From: an uncultured Campylobacter sp.
GTDB lineage: Bacteria > Campylobacterota > Campylobacteria > Campylobacterales > Campylobacteraceae
Direction of reading: 5' to 3'
Assembly (NCBI RefSeq): GCF_938030145.1
Contig: NZ_CALHGM010000009.1
Coordinates: 1-64,000, forward strand
Length of the DNA stretch: 64,000 nt
Part shown: one piece after another, positions 8,502-17,360 of the stretch
Numbering within the stretch: the stretch's first letter is position 1
Layout: each line of letters opens with the position of its first letter
Notes under the pieces: model-generated
What the model was told of the DNA's origin: nothing
Seen by the model: the letters and a program-made list of their open reading frames with translations, nothing else
Databases searched by the model: none
Translations under genes and position numbers: made by a program

Positions 8502-9488
8502 CTACGCAAAGGGCAGAATTTTTTTGTAATTGCTCCACAGCTCGCTATCCTCGCCGAAATACGCGAGCAGTCCGCGTGCGTTGCGATCGAAAGGGTTGGG
8601 CTCTTTATGCAGCGCGATACGCTGCGACAGACGCAGATCGTAGGTATTGTATATCGCAGAATACGGCACCGGAAAGTCCGAAGCGTAAAGCAGGCGCGAG
8701 TGCACGTCCGTTTGGCTCGCCAGATGCGGCAGGGCTTTCGCGCGCACCGGCGTCATTAGCGCGGAAACGTCGGCGTAGAGGTTTTTGTGCGTACGCAGAA
8801 GCGCCAGAAGCGCGAAATAATCGTGTCCGAAATTTCGCGGACGACGCGAGAGCGCACGAAAGATATGCGAGTACTCATAGTTAATCGCCATGTGCGCGCA
8901 CACCGTCGTAACGCCCAGCTCAAGCGGCGCGTAGATCATCTCCAGCGCCTCGCAGCGGCGAGTGCTCGGCACCGAGCTTTCGTTGCCGACGTGGATCACC
9001 AGCGGCAAGCCAAGCTTGGCGAGCTTTTCAAAATACGGCACGTAGCGAGGCAGCCTCGTATCCAGATCCCAATAGTTTTGTAAAAATTTCGCCCCCTTAA
9101 ATCCTAGCTCAAAGCAGCGATCGATCTCATCGAGCGCGTCCGCTCGCTTCGGATTGATGCTAAAAAACGGCACGATGAGATCTGGGTTTTTTTGATAAAT
9201 TTCAAACACGCTGTCGTTGTCCGCGCAAACGGTCTTATCGCGATGGATTAGCTCGCCTGCGTCGCTAAATTTAGCATCCACGCCGAAAAGCACCGCTTTT
9301 TTAACGTATTTCGAAGCTCTAAGCCCGCCGAGTAGAGCGTCCACATAGGCTTCATAGGGCTCTTTGATCGCGCGCGATACGTCTATGCCGAAGCGCCTGC
9401 CGAAAAGGCGCAGCGCGAGCCTGTCGTAAGGGCGATCGAAGCGCACCTCCTTGCTTAGCAGATGGACGTGAAAATCAAGCGTTTGCAT
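8502..9488 (-). CDS. Amidohydrolase family protein (amidohydrolase 2 type)
   Basis: A 328-residue TIM-barrel metal-dependent hydrolase. The metal-binding DFHVH motif is at residues 5-9 (His7 and His9). A later strand carries VIHVGNES, then CAHMAINYEYSH, and the C-terminal strand has YASDFP with the catalytic aspartate. This order is typical of the amidohydrolase-related (PF04909) group, which includes decarboxylases and hydrolases; the substrate cannot be read from sequence. It stands alone, flanked by long gaps. The ATG at 9486-9488 is followed at once by conserved sequence, so I keep it. Confidence 0.78.
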   Translation of the reverse strand: MQTLDFHVHLLSKEVRFDRPYDRLALRLFGRRFGIDVSRAIKEPYEAYVDALLGGLRASKYVKKAVLFGVDAKFSDAGELIHRDKTVCADNDSVFEIYQKNPDLIVPFFSINPKRADALDEIDRCFELGFKGAKFLQNYWDLDTRLPRYVPYFEKLAKLGLPLVIHVGNESSVPSTRRCEALEMIYAPLELGVTTVCAHMAINYEYSHIFRALSRRPRNFGHDYFALLALLRTHKNLYADVSALMTPVRAKALPHLASQTDVHSRLLYASDFPVPYSAIYNTYDLRLSQRIALHKEPNPFDRNARGLLAYFGEDSELWSNYKKILPFA

Positions 9489-9704
9489 CGGGGATCCTTG
9501 GGAAAATTTTGCCGAGTTTATATCAAATTGCGGTAAATGGTTAGATTTTAATTCGGGTTTAAATTCGCGCTCCGTGCCTTGCCGCGCCTTTAAATTTTAA
9601 AATTTAAACCTCTCCGCAAGAGCCGCTAATTGATATTTAATGCCGTTTTAAAGCTATGGCGATATACTTGCGATTTGAAAAGCTATTTCAATTAAGGAGC
9701 GAAG

Positions 9705-10144
9705 ATGGAGTTTGAAATTTTAGAAAATTCCGCCGATTTCAAGCCTAGTGATCTGGATGAGATAATGATCGGGGTCGCTGGGATACGAAGCAAAACGCAG
9801 CCTCCGTGCCGCCGCACGAGACATACAGAGTGTGGCGCACCTATGATTACGTGGCGATCTCCAAAACGCAGGGCAAGACCTTGGGGGTGCTGGAGGCGTT
9901 TTGCGACCGCGACAACTTCGCTACGAGCTATCTTTACTGCGTGATAGTTCATAAAGATTATCAAAGGCGCGGTATCGGCACGGCGCTCGTAAATGCCTTT
10001 AATAAGCGCTTTGCGCACACCACCACCTTTGTCGTAACTCCTCTGCATAAGGCTGAGGGCGCCGGAGAATTCCTACAAAAGTGCGGCTTTAAGGACGCGT
10101 CGGAGCACTTCACGGTTCATATGAGGAAGCGAAATTCGATCTAG
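9705..10144 (+). pseudogene. GNAT N-acetyltransferase, split by a single-base frameshift
   Basis: The ATG at 9705 has a strong AAGGAG site. It reads MEFEILENSADFKPSDLDEI and then loses the frame at a GGGG run (9771-9774). The second frame carries the rest of a GNAT domain: RWDTKQNAASVPPHETYRVW, then the acetyl-CoA-binding VHKDYQRRGIGTALV and a C-terminal LQKCGF. One extra G at that run would give a continuous protein of about 147 residues. The second frame has only a GTG at 9806 and no ribosome binding site of its own. This is either a true frameshift mutation or an indel in the assembly. The substrate is unknown. Confidence 0.75.
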
Positions 10145-10218
10145 CGGGCGTAAATTTTAAAATTTTATCGAGCTTTAGCTCTAAAACGGTTGGAATTTTA
10201 AATTTAGCTATGAGCTGC

Positions 10219-10224
10219 TATAAT
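10219..10224 (+). promoter_or_regulatory. -10 box (TATAAT) for the toxin-antitoxin pair
   Basis: A perfect TATAAT lies 22 bases before the antitoxin ATG, within GCTATAATCGC. The short leader holds an AAGGAG ribosome binding site. Confidence 0.6.
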
Positions 10225-10246
10225 CGCTAAAATTTAAGGAGCCAAA

Positions 10247-10498
10247 ATGATCACTATGCAGATCCAAAGCAGTGTCGATCGCGATACTCTCGAAACTTTT
10301 AAGAAGCTTTTTTTAAAAATTGATCCCTCCGCACAGATCACTCTAAGCGGCGAGAAAAGCTTAGAAACGATTCTATCGGAGTTTAAATCCGGCGAAAGTT
10401 ACGACGAGATAAAAAACGGAATGGATACAGATTTAAAATCATACGCAAACGGCGATCTAAGCGGCTTCGAGGAGCTAGGCAAGGGCTGGAAAAATTGA
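10247..10498 (+). CDS. Probable type II antitoxin
   Basis: An 83-residue acidic, lysine-rich protein with no recognisable enzyme motif. It directly precedes, and overlaps by 4 bases (TTGA), a RelE/ParE-type toxin gene. Size, charge and arrangement fit a type II antitoxin that neutralises its toxin and represses the shared promoter. The N-terminal strand MQIQSS and the following amphipathic helix could form the DNA-binding part; the C-terminal half (from about residue 45) is the likely toxin-wrapping tail. There is also an upstream ATG pair (MITM); the first follows AAGGAG at the right distance. The family is inferred from context, not from a motif. Confidence 0.7.
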   Translation: MITMQIQSSVDRDTLETFKKLFLKIDPSAQITLSGEKSLETILSEFKSGESYDEIKNGMDTDLKSYANGDLSGFEELGKGWKN

Positions 10499-10776
10499 AA
10501 ATAATCCAGTCTAAAAGATTTCGTGCGCAGCTTAGCAAGATCGTAGAATTTATCGCAGAGCACTCAGAGGATGCGGCGGAAAATTTTAAAAACGAGCTTT
10601 TTGCGCGAGCAGGCAAGCTTGGCTTTATGCCGTACAAATTTCGTAGATCAAAAAGCTTTGACGATGATAAAATTAGAGATTTCATATTTAAGGGTTTCGT
10701 AATCCCGTATCTAATAGACGAACCCAACGATACAATCGTTATCCTGGCGATATTTAAGCAAAATTTATTGAGATAG
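10495..10776 (+). CDS. RelE/ParE superfamily toxin
   Basis: A 93-residue basic protein with the RelE/ParE layout: an N-terminal strand followed by helices (SKRFRAQLSKIVEFIAEHS), then the central arginine-rich segment YKFRRSKSF and a C-terminal strand pair ending VILAIFKQ. ParE-like toxins poison gyrase and RelE-like ones cleave mRNA; which applies here is not visible. Translation begins at TTG 10495, overlapping the antitoxin stop, so it depends on antitoxin translation. The pair lies in an accessory stretch between a broken acetyltransferase gene and a MATE exporter. Confidence 0.78.
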   Translation: MKIIQSKRFRAQLSKIVEFIAEHSEDAAENFKNELFARAGKLGFMPYKFRRSKSFDDDKIRDFIFKGFVIPYLIDEPNDTIVILAIFKQNLLR

Positions 10777-11021
10777 CTTGACGCCTGTTTAAAACATCCG
10801 CGTTTAAATTCCGCGCTCCATTTATTAAAACCGCTCATTCGCCGCCGCGGCAGCGCCAAATAAACCAACCGCTCGCCCCGCTAAATCACCGCATATTCGC
10901 GCCGGGCGCCGTAAATTATAATTCTATGCGCGGCGCGCGAAAACAACTCCGCTCACCCCCTGCGCAAAAGCAAACCTAAAAGATTTTTCGGCTACAATTT
11001 CCCCCCAAATAAAGGCAAAAT

Positions 11022-12344
11022 ATGAAAGAAATCTCGCTGTTAAGGCTCTCGCTCGCAATCTACGTCGATATGTTTTTGCGCCTAGTAACCACGTTTATCA
11101 ACACCTACATGATCTCGCGCGTGGACGTCTCGCTAGTAGGCGCGCTGGGGGCGGGCAACGAGATATTTTTGCTCTTCGTCACCGTTTTCGGCTTCCTCGC
11201 CGTGGGCTGCTCGGTTCTCGTAGCGCAGGCGCTGGGGGCGAAAAACAAAGTCCTAGCGATGCGCGCGATCCACACAAGCATCGCATTCAACGCGCTAGTG
11301 GGGCTTTGTAGCGGCTTTTTCGTCTTTAGCTGCGCGCCATTTTTACTCCGCGCGCTGCAAGTGCCCGCCGAGCTTTTGAGCGAAAGCGCGATCTATCTTA
11401 AGGTCATCAGCATTGTCTTTGCGATAGACGCCGTCGCGATCGTGCTTAGCGCCATCGTTCGCGTCTACGGATACGCAAATTTCATCATCGCAGTCTCCGT
11501 GGTGATGAATCTAGTAACTCTCGCGGGCAACTACGTCGTGTTATTTAGGCCGTTCGGACTACCGTACTACGGGCTTGAGGGTATCGGCGTGAGCACGATC
11601 GCGGGGCGCATGATCGGCGTATTTTTATTCTTTCTCATCATCACGAAGGTGCTAAAGATAAAATTTTACCTCACGATGTTTTTAAAGATCAAGCTCGCCA
11701 CGCTGCGTAAAATTCTATCCGTAGGGCTTCCGAGCGCGGGCGAAAACATGCTGTGGATCGTGCAGTATCTAGTCGCCTTCGCCTTCGTCGCGAGCATGGG
11801 CGAGGCGAGCCTTACCGTGCAGACGATCTATTTTCAAATTTCATCATTCATCTTCTTCGGCGGAAGCGCGATCAGTATGGCAAACGAAGTGATCGTAGGC
11901 CGCCTCGTAGGCGCCGCCAAGCCACAGGAGGCGTACCGACACACTTTTACCGCGCTGCGCTTCGGGCTCGGGGCGACGGCGCTTTTCGTCGCGATCGTAT
12001 TTTTAGCGCGCGAGCAGATCATGGAGATGTTAAGCCTAAGCGAGGCGCACAAGCAAGTCATGCGGCCGCTTTTTTACCTAACGCTCGGGCTTGAGTTCGG
12101 GCGGACGCTTAATATCGTGTTCGTAAACGCCCTGCGCGCAAGCGGCGACGCGAGGTTTCCCTTTGCGATGGGCGTGATCTTTATGTGGGGCGTCTCGATC
12201 CCGGTGGGCTGGCTTTTGGGCATCCATCTGGGGTATGGAATTTTGGGCGTTTGGATCGGGTTTTTCTGCGACGAGTGGCTGCGCAGCAGCGCGAATACGG
12301 CGCGATGGATAAGTAAAAAATGGCAGAGCAAAAAGTTAGTCTAA
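11022..12344 (+). CDS. MATE family multidrug/Na+ antiporter
   Basis: A 440-residue inner-membrane protein with about 12 hydrophobic helices in two similar halves, as in MATE exporters, which use a Na+ or H+ gradient to expel cationic drugs. The N-terminal helix run SLAIYVDMFLRLVTTFINTY and the later glycine/proline-rich helix 7 region (LSVGLPSAGENMLW) match the family. The -10-like TACAAT at 10993-10998 precedes it by 24 bases. The 3' end overlaps the YgjP-type gene by 25 bases. Substrate specificity cannot be deduced. Confidence 0.87.
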   Translation: MKEISLLRLSLAIYVDMFLRLVTTFINTYMISRVDVSLVGALGAGNEIFLLFVTVFGFLAVGCSVLVAQALGAKNKVLAMRAIHTSIAFNALVGLCSGFFVFSCAPFLLRALQVPAELLSESAIYLKVISIVFAIDAVAIVLSAIVRVYGYANFIIAVSVVMNLVTLAGNYVVLFRPFGLPYYGLEGIGVSTIAGRMIGVFLFFLIITKVLKIKFYLTMFLKIKLATLRKILSVGLPSAGENMLWIVQYLVAFAFVASMGEASLTVQTIYFQISSFIFFGGSAISMANEVIVGRLVGAAKPQEAYRHTFTALRFGLGATALFVAIVFLAREQIMEMLSLSEAHKQVMRPLFYLTLGLEFGRTLNIVFVNALRASGDARFPFAMGVIFMWGVSIPVGWLLGIHLGYGILGVWIGFFCDEWLRSSANTARWISKKWQSKKLV

Positions 12345-13918
12345 ATTTGCTAGGCTTGCCGATCAGCCTGCGCTTTAAGCGGATGAAATACGCGCGCATC
12401 CGCATTAACAAGGACTGCGAGATCAGCGTGAGCGTGCCGCGCTCCTACACCGCGGCGCAGGCGAAAGACTTCATCCTAAAGCACGAAAGCTGGATTCGTC
12501 AAACGCTAGAGCGGCTGCGAAGCAAGCTCTTAGCAAGCGATCAGGTTAGAATTTTAGGCAAAATTTACAAGCTGAAATTTAGCCGCGAGGTTGAGCTCGG
12601 TACAAACTGCGGCGCAGATGAAAGTTTAGGTGAGAGCGGCGCGCGGGACTGCGTAAACTGGGCGAATGGCGATGCGGGCGACGACGCAGGCGGCGTAAAT
12701 TCAGCTCATTTACAAAGCAGCGCAGGCATAAGCGGTAGCGGCGGCGATGGCGACGATGTGAGCGGCAGCGCAAACAATGCTATGGGCGACATGGGCGACG
12801 GTGCGTGCGGCGGCACGGGAAGTGAAATTTTAAAATTTCACTCGGGCGAACGCACTTCGCAAAGTAGTGCGGCGGGCGAGAATTTGAAATTTGACCTACC
12901 CGGCAATGCTGCGCAAGGGCTCGCGCAACAGAGTGAAATGCGACAAGGCGGCGGGTTTATAAATATCGCAGTGCAAAATGGCGCAGCGGACGCAGATTTG
13001 AAATTTAATCTCGCACGAGAGGACGCAAGCCTGGAAGGCGGCGAAAATTTAAAATTTAACCCAAATGCTTTGGGCGCGCGGGGGCAAAATTTAAATCGCG
13101 ACGGCGCACAAAATTTAGCGGGCGAGGAATTTTTCAAATCGAGCCGTATCCAGACAGAAGCGCTAGAGCAAAACGGCGGCGAACAATCCTGCAGCGAAAA
13201 TTTAAAATTTCACTTGGGTGGGCGCGTTCCGCAAAGCAATGATGCGAGTAAATTTAACTCCGCCTCAAGCGGCGAAATTTTAAAATTTGATCCCGCCGCA
13301 AAGGGCGAAATTTTAAAATTTAAACCTATCGCGGGTGATGGAATTTCAAATTTTAAACCCGCTGTGAGCGGTGAAATTTCAAATTTTAGCTCTGTCGTGG
13401 GCGAAGGAATTCCGCTCATGAGCGAAAGAATTTCAAAATCCGCGAGCAAAAACGTGCCGCAAAATGTAGCACAAAGCGCGCAAGCGGCGGATATCGAGCG
13501 CGACGAGCCCGATTTTACGATCAAAAATTTTATCCAAAGCTCTAAATTTAAAGATAAAATTTTCGTATCGGGGGGCGCGATCTTTTGCGAGAGCGAGGGC
13601 GAGTTTGCGGCGTTTAAAAAGGCTTTTGCGCTTGAACTTTATCTGCGCTATATCGAGAAATTTTCGCCGCGGATAGGCCGCAAGATCGCGCGGGTGCGGG
13701 TACGCACAATGCAGACGCGCTGGGGCAGCTGCAACCACGCTAAGGGCTATCTCAACTTCTCGCTAAGCCTGATAGAGCGGGATCCGCGCTTCGTCGAATA
13801 CGTCGTGCTGCACGAGCTCGCGCACCTCATCCACGCAAACCACGGAGCGGACTTTTACGCGCTCATCGCGCAGATCATGCCCGATTTTAGGGAACGTATC
13901 AAGCTAGGCAAGGGCTAA
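12320..13918 (+). CDS. YgjP-type (DUF45) zinc metallopeptidase with a 300-residue repeat insert
   Basis: A 532-residue protein made of two conserved ends of a YgjP/WLM-type metallopeptidase. The normal family length is near 230. Residues 1-92 are the N-terminal beta region (LGLPISLRFKRMKYARIRIN...), and about 397-532 the catalytic region: RWGSC motif, then HELAHLIHANH at 498-508 with zinc ligands His498, His502 and His508 and catalytic Glu499. Residues 93-395 are Gly/Ser/Ala/Asn-rich and carry repeated EILKF, NLKF and ISNF modules encoded by AAATTTTAAAATTT palindromes. The reading frame stays open throughout, which argues for translation rather than decay. The start overlaps the end of the MATE gene. 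Confidence 0.83.
   Translation: MAEQKVSLNLLGLPISLRFKRMKYARIRINKDCEISVSVPRSYTAAQAKDFILKHESWIRQTLERLRSKLLASDQVRILGKIYKLKFSREVELGTNCGADESLGESGARDCVNWANGDAGDDAGGVNSAHLQSSAGISGSGGDGDDVSGSANNAMGDMGDGACGGTGSEILKFHSGERTSQSSAAGENLKFDLPGNAAQGLAQQSEMRQGGGFINIAVQNGAADADLKFNLAREDASLEGGENLKFNPNALGARGQNLNRDGAQNLAGEEFFKSSRIQTEALEQNGGEQSCSENLKFHLGGRVPQSNDASKFNSASSGEILKFDPAAKGEILKFKPIAGDGISNFKPAVSGEISNFSSVVGEGIPLMSERISKSASKNVPQNVAQSAQAADIERDEPDFTIKNFIQSSKFKDKIFVSGGAIFCESEGEFAAFKKAFALELYLRYIEKFSPRIGRKIARVRVRTMQTRWGSCNHAKGYLNFSLSLIERDPRFVEYVVLHELAHLIHANHGADFYALIAQIMPDFRERIKLGKG
13270..13400 (+). repeat. In-frame tandem repeat of GEILKF-type units
   Basis: Inside the YgjP-type gene, units of about 11-12 codons begin GEILKF, GEILKF, GISNF and GEISNF in succession. 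Each begins with a GAAATTTTAAAATTT-like block. Further single copies occur upstream near 12822-12841, 13040, 13195 and 13310. The copy at 12822-12841 is a perfect 20-base palindrome (GTGAAATTTTAAAATTTCAC). Confidence 0.75.
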
Positions 13919-14091
13919 TTTGCGAACGGGCGCTCGTTTAAATTTCACGCCGCTGCGGCACAGTTCTTGCCGCAGTCGATAAATTTCAACTGATCTTTCA
14001 CTCCTCTTTCGCCCCGCCGTAGCCGCGCAACCCGCCCCGAACTTGCGCAGCGTAGGCGGCGAAATTTCGCAAATTTTCGCGGATCCAAACG

Positions 14092-14532
14092 CTAATCTAA
14101 AGCCGCAAATTCCACGTATTTCTCCATCGCAACTAGCAGGAGCCAGCGCGCGGTAGGGCTGAAAAAATAGTGGTGTTCAGGGACCTGCTCCATTATAAAT
14201 TTTAAAAAATCGTAAAAATATTCAGGCGCAAATTTAACCTCGGCGCTCGTTAGACTATCGCCCAGATAGTAGATTTCGCCGCTCAAAATCCTCGCTTTTA
14301 CCGCGGGGGTTGCGTCTATGAAGTTCCCGGCGCCAGCAAAGCTCAGGCAGTCCGCGGTCGCGTAATCTTTCAAACCCCGCAAGACGGGCTTGGAGCCGAC
14401 AAAGGTAAAATTTTCCTCTATAAAGCGCGCTCCGCCCTCGCTCACCTGCCAGCAATCGCCCAAACTCGATAAAAACGCAAACATCTCATCATCCGCGGAT
14501 TTGAAATTTATAGGCTCATTTTTGCGATCCAT
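14092..14532 (-). CDS. Hypothetical protein
   Basis: A 146-residue soluble, acidic protein that I do not recognise. It is rich in aromatic residues toward the C-terminus (YFYDFLKFIMEQVPEHHYFF) and has no signal sequence or membrane helix. An upstream in-frame ATG exists at 14553, but the AAAAGGA ribosome binding site falls just before the ATG at 14532, so I choose that start. It is a single gene between two unrelated neighbours. Its size and composition would suit an immunity-type or small regulatory protein, but nothing shows this. Confidence 0.65.
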   Translation of the reverse strand: MDRKNEPINFKSADDEMFAFLSSLGDCWQVSEGGARFIEENFTFVGSKPVLRGLKDYATADCLSFAGAGNFIDATPAVKARILSGEIYYLGDSLTSAEVKFAPEYFYDFLKFIMEQVPEHHYFFSPTARWLLLVAMEKYVEFAALD

Positions 14533-14747
14533 CTTTGTCCTTTTTAAATTCATAGTTGCTTTTATTTTGAAATTTTTACGATAAAGAATAGAAAATATGT
14601 TTGATTTAATCTTTTTAAAATCATTATATTAAATTAGGCTAATCAAGGTTTTCCGAGCTCTTTTTATTTCAAGCGAAATCCTTTACCGCCCTTTAAAATT
14701 CAACCAATTCAAATAATCGTTCTTTCTTTATTTTTTTTGAACTTTAT

Positions 14748-15992
14748 TTATTTGTTATCATCAGTGAACTGCTCTTTGACAAGATCTTTGATATCGCTTT
14801 TAATACTTTTAGTATCAACTATTGAATCCTCACCCAGCTTCTGAAATTTTTCTTTATCCGCCTTCGTATATTCCTGTTCATCATCATATTTTTTTGTGAT
14901 CAACCGAATCATCTTGCGACGCAAAAACTTCTCATCTCTAATATTTGACCTCTCTTTGATCCACCCAATTAGTAATACCATCAACATTATAAAACCAATA
15001 TAACCTAGAATTGGATACATAATCGATACTAATTTTTTAAAGCCCATAAAGGATAATATATACCCTACAACTACGGTGCCAATCATAATTGGATAAAAAC
15101 GTTTTGATTGATTAGATGAGAAACGTTTTGCTAAGGCATAGAATAAACTGAAAGCAGTATTAAAGATCAAGCCGAAGATAACAAGTGCATACACAAACGC
15201 AAATGCAGGGTGAATCTGTTTGGCAATAGCCAACATAGGAATATCAACAGTCGTTGCAAGTTTTACATTTGCATATAAGATACAGGTTGTAACTGTGATG
15301 ATAATACCGATTATAAATCCACCCAAAGTACCACCTTTTTCTGCTACACCAATCCTCATAATGGATCCCCCTAATACAAAAGCCATTGATACACCTGTCA
15401 TAACGCAGAGCGAAAAATAATTCAGAACAGAAAACCAGATATTTGGCATTGGAGTAGAGATTGTATTTGCAAGTGTTTCTAATTCTTTAAAATCAAAACG
15501 TTGACTTGCAAAGGTATACACTGCCATAATCATAATCATGATAAAAATAATAGGCGTAAATATTCCGATCACATTCGTGATTTTTTCAAAATTAAGAAAG
15601 CTAACAAGGATTATCAATACGGCACATAGGAGTGCTCCTGACCAGAATGGCATGCCAAATTGCTGATTAAGATTTGATCCAGCCCCGGCAATCATGACAA
15701 AACCTACCACAAAACAGCAAATAATTAAAGAAATATCAAGAATTTTATTAGTGATAGATCCAGCAATTTGTGAAAGAACTTCAAAGTGATCATTGGATCT
15801 AAAATAACTACCGAATGTAATAATGATTTTACCAAAGACGGCATTGAGGATACCAAGAATAACGGCTCCAAGAATACCCCATTTGCCAAAACTGACGAAA
15901 TATTGCATCAGATCCTGACCGGACGATAATCCAGCACCGACAATAACCCCAACATATGCTAACGCTACATTTAAAATTTGTTTTAACATCAT
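14748..15992 (-). CDS. YkvI family membrane transporter, probably acquired
   Basis: A 414-residue inner-membrane protein with about ten helices, beginning LNVALAYVGVIVGAGLSSGQ, a glycine-rich broken helix like those of LeuT-fold transporters. It resembles the YkvI family common in Firmicutes; the substrate is unknown. A charged cytoplasmic tail follows from about residue 345. The DNA is plainly more AT-rich than its neighbours, uses AT-ending codons, and lacks the AAATTTTAAAATTT palindromes, which suggests horizontal transfer. The AT-rich flanks (14554-14747 and 15993-16080) share this character. The start is either of two adjacent ATG codons after AAGAGGTAGG. Confidence 0.82.
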   Translation of the reverse strand: MMLKQILNVALAYVGVIVGAGLSSGQDLMQYFVSFGKWGILGAVILGILNAVFGKIIITFGSYFRSNDHFEVLSQIAGSITNKILDISLIICCFVVGFVMIAGAGSNLNQQFGMPFWSGALLCAVLIILVSFLNFEKITNVIGIFTPIIFIMIMIMAVYTFASQRFDFKELETLANTISTPMPNIWFSVLNYFSLCVMTGVSMAFVLGGSIMRIGVAEKGGTLGGFIIGIIITVTTCILYANVKLATTVDIPMLAIAKQIHPAFAFVYALVIFGLIFNTAFSLFYALAKRFSSNQSKRFYPIMIGTVVVGYILSFMGFKKLVSIMYPILGYIGFIMLMVLLIGWIKERSNIRDEKFLRRKMIRLITKKYDDEQEYTKADKEKFQKLGEDSIVDTKSIKSDIKDLVKEQFTDDNK

Positions 15993-16215
15993 CCTACCTC
16001 TTAATTATAAAAATTTTAATTTGCTTTACTAATATTAAGAATCTTTAAATTTAAATAATATTAAATGCTAATTAAATTTTATCCAAATAATGACACGAAA
16101 TTTACACCGAAATTACATCCAAACTCTTAGCGAGATTCCAAGCGAAAATCCCGTACTTTGGTGAATAAAACCGCAAGACCACCGCGCAAAACAGATCAAG
16201 GCAAATCAAGGCAGT

Positions 16216-17307
16216 TTACTTGAAAAAATTCTTGATTTTATCGAGTATCCCCTCGTCGTCTCCGCCCTTGCTACCGAAGCTTTCTTGAAGCTCGCGCAAA
16301 AGCGCCTCTTGCTTCTCGTTCAATTTTTTAGGGGTTTGGACGTTTACCTGCACGATCAGATCGCCGTTTTTCTTGGTGCGGATATTCGGCGCGCCCTCGC
16401 CGTAGATCGTGAAGCGCTGCTTGTCCTTCGTGCCTACTTTGAGCTTCAGCTCCGCCTTGCCACGCGGCGTCGGCACCTCGATACTCTCGCCCAAGATCGC
16501 CTGCGTGAAAAACACCGGCACCTCGATATATAGGTCATCTCCATCGCGCAGGAAGTGGCTGTCTTCCTTCACGCGCACTATCACATACAGATCCCCGATC
16601 TCGCCGGTTTTAGAAACGTTGCCCTTGCCGCTTAGGCGCACGCGCTGTCCGTCGTCTATGCCTGCTGGAATGTCAAATTTAAGACTTACGTCCTCTTCGG
16701 TAAAGCCCCTGCCGCCGCAATCCTTGCATCTATCCTTTACGATCTCGCCCGTACCACCGCATTCGGAACAGCTTTGGATGAAGCTCATATATCCGCGCCT
16801 GACCGCGACACGCCCCGTGCCGCCGCAAGCGGAGCAGGTATGTCTTTTTTTGTCCTTCGAGCCGGTAGCGTCGCAGGCAGGGCACGGCTTTTTGATTTTG
16901 TATTTTATCTCCTTGTGAACGCCCTCTAAGGCCTCTTTAAACTCCAGCGTTACGGCCAGCTCTGTATCTATGCCATATGGATCGCTAGGGCGAGTCGAGC
17001 GACCGCCGCCGAATGCCTGCTCAAAAAAATCGCCGAAAATGGAGCTAAAATCAAATCCTCCGCCGCCCGCGCCGCCATATGCGCCGCCGATGCCCTCTTT
17101 GCCGTAGCGATCATACATCCTGCGCTTTTGATCGTCACTTAAAATTTGATACGCTTCGTTGATCTTTTTAAATTTCTCCTCCGACTCCTTGTCGCCTTGG
17201 TTGCGGTCAGGGTGGAATTCTAAAGCGAGTTTTCGAAACGCCTTTTTTATCGTCTCGGCGTCCGCGTCGCGCGCCACGCCTAAAATTTCATAATAATCCT
17301 CTTCCAT
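16216..17307 (-). CDS. dnaJ: Molecular chaperone DnaJ
   Basis: DnaJ (Hsp40) delivers unfolded clients to DnaK and stimulates its ATPase. The 363-residue protein has an N-terminal J domain with the HPD motif (EFHPDRNQG), a Gly/Phe-rich linker (about 75-100), a zinc domain of four CxxCxGxG-type repeats starting CPACDATG, and the C-terminal substrate-binding domains. All parts are present, so it is a type I DnaJ. It is divergent from racR, as I recall for C. jejuni. The shared 130-base region holds a palindrome and an HspR-like half site (see 17361-17380). Confidence 0.96.
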   Translation of the reverse strand: MEEDYYEILGVARDADAETIKKAFRKLALEFHPDRNQGDKESEEKFKKINEAYQILSDDQKRRMYDRYGKEGIGGAYGGAGGGGFDFSSIFGDFFEQAFGGGRSTRPSDPYGIDTELAVTLEFKEALEGVHKEIKYKIKKPCPACDATGSKDKKRHTCSACGGTGRVAVRRGYMSFIQSCSECGGTGEIVKDRCKDCGGRGFTEEDVSLKFDIPAGIDDGQRVRLSGKGNVSKTGEIGDLYVIVRVKEDSHFLRDGDDLYIEVPVFFTQAILGESIEVPTPRGKAELKLKVGTKDKQRFTIYGEGAPNIRTKKNGDLIVQVNVQTPKKLNEKQEALLRELQESFGSKGGDDEGILDKIKNFFK

Positions 17308-17360
17308 GGAATTCTCCTTAAGCTATAACAAAAGGGGCAATTTTATCTAAATTTAATAAA

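Noticed and set aside
11001..11006. CCCCCC run before the MATE gene as a phase-variation tract
   Set aside because: Six C's are too short for the typical 8 or more base tracts, and the run is in the leader, not clearly placed to switch expression.
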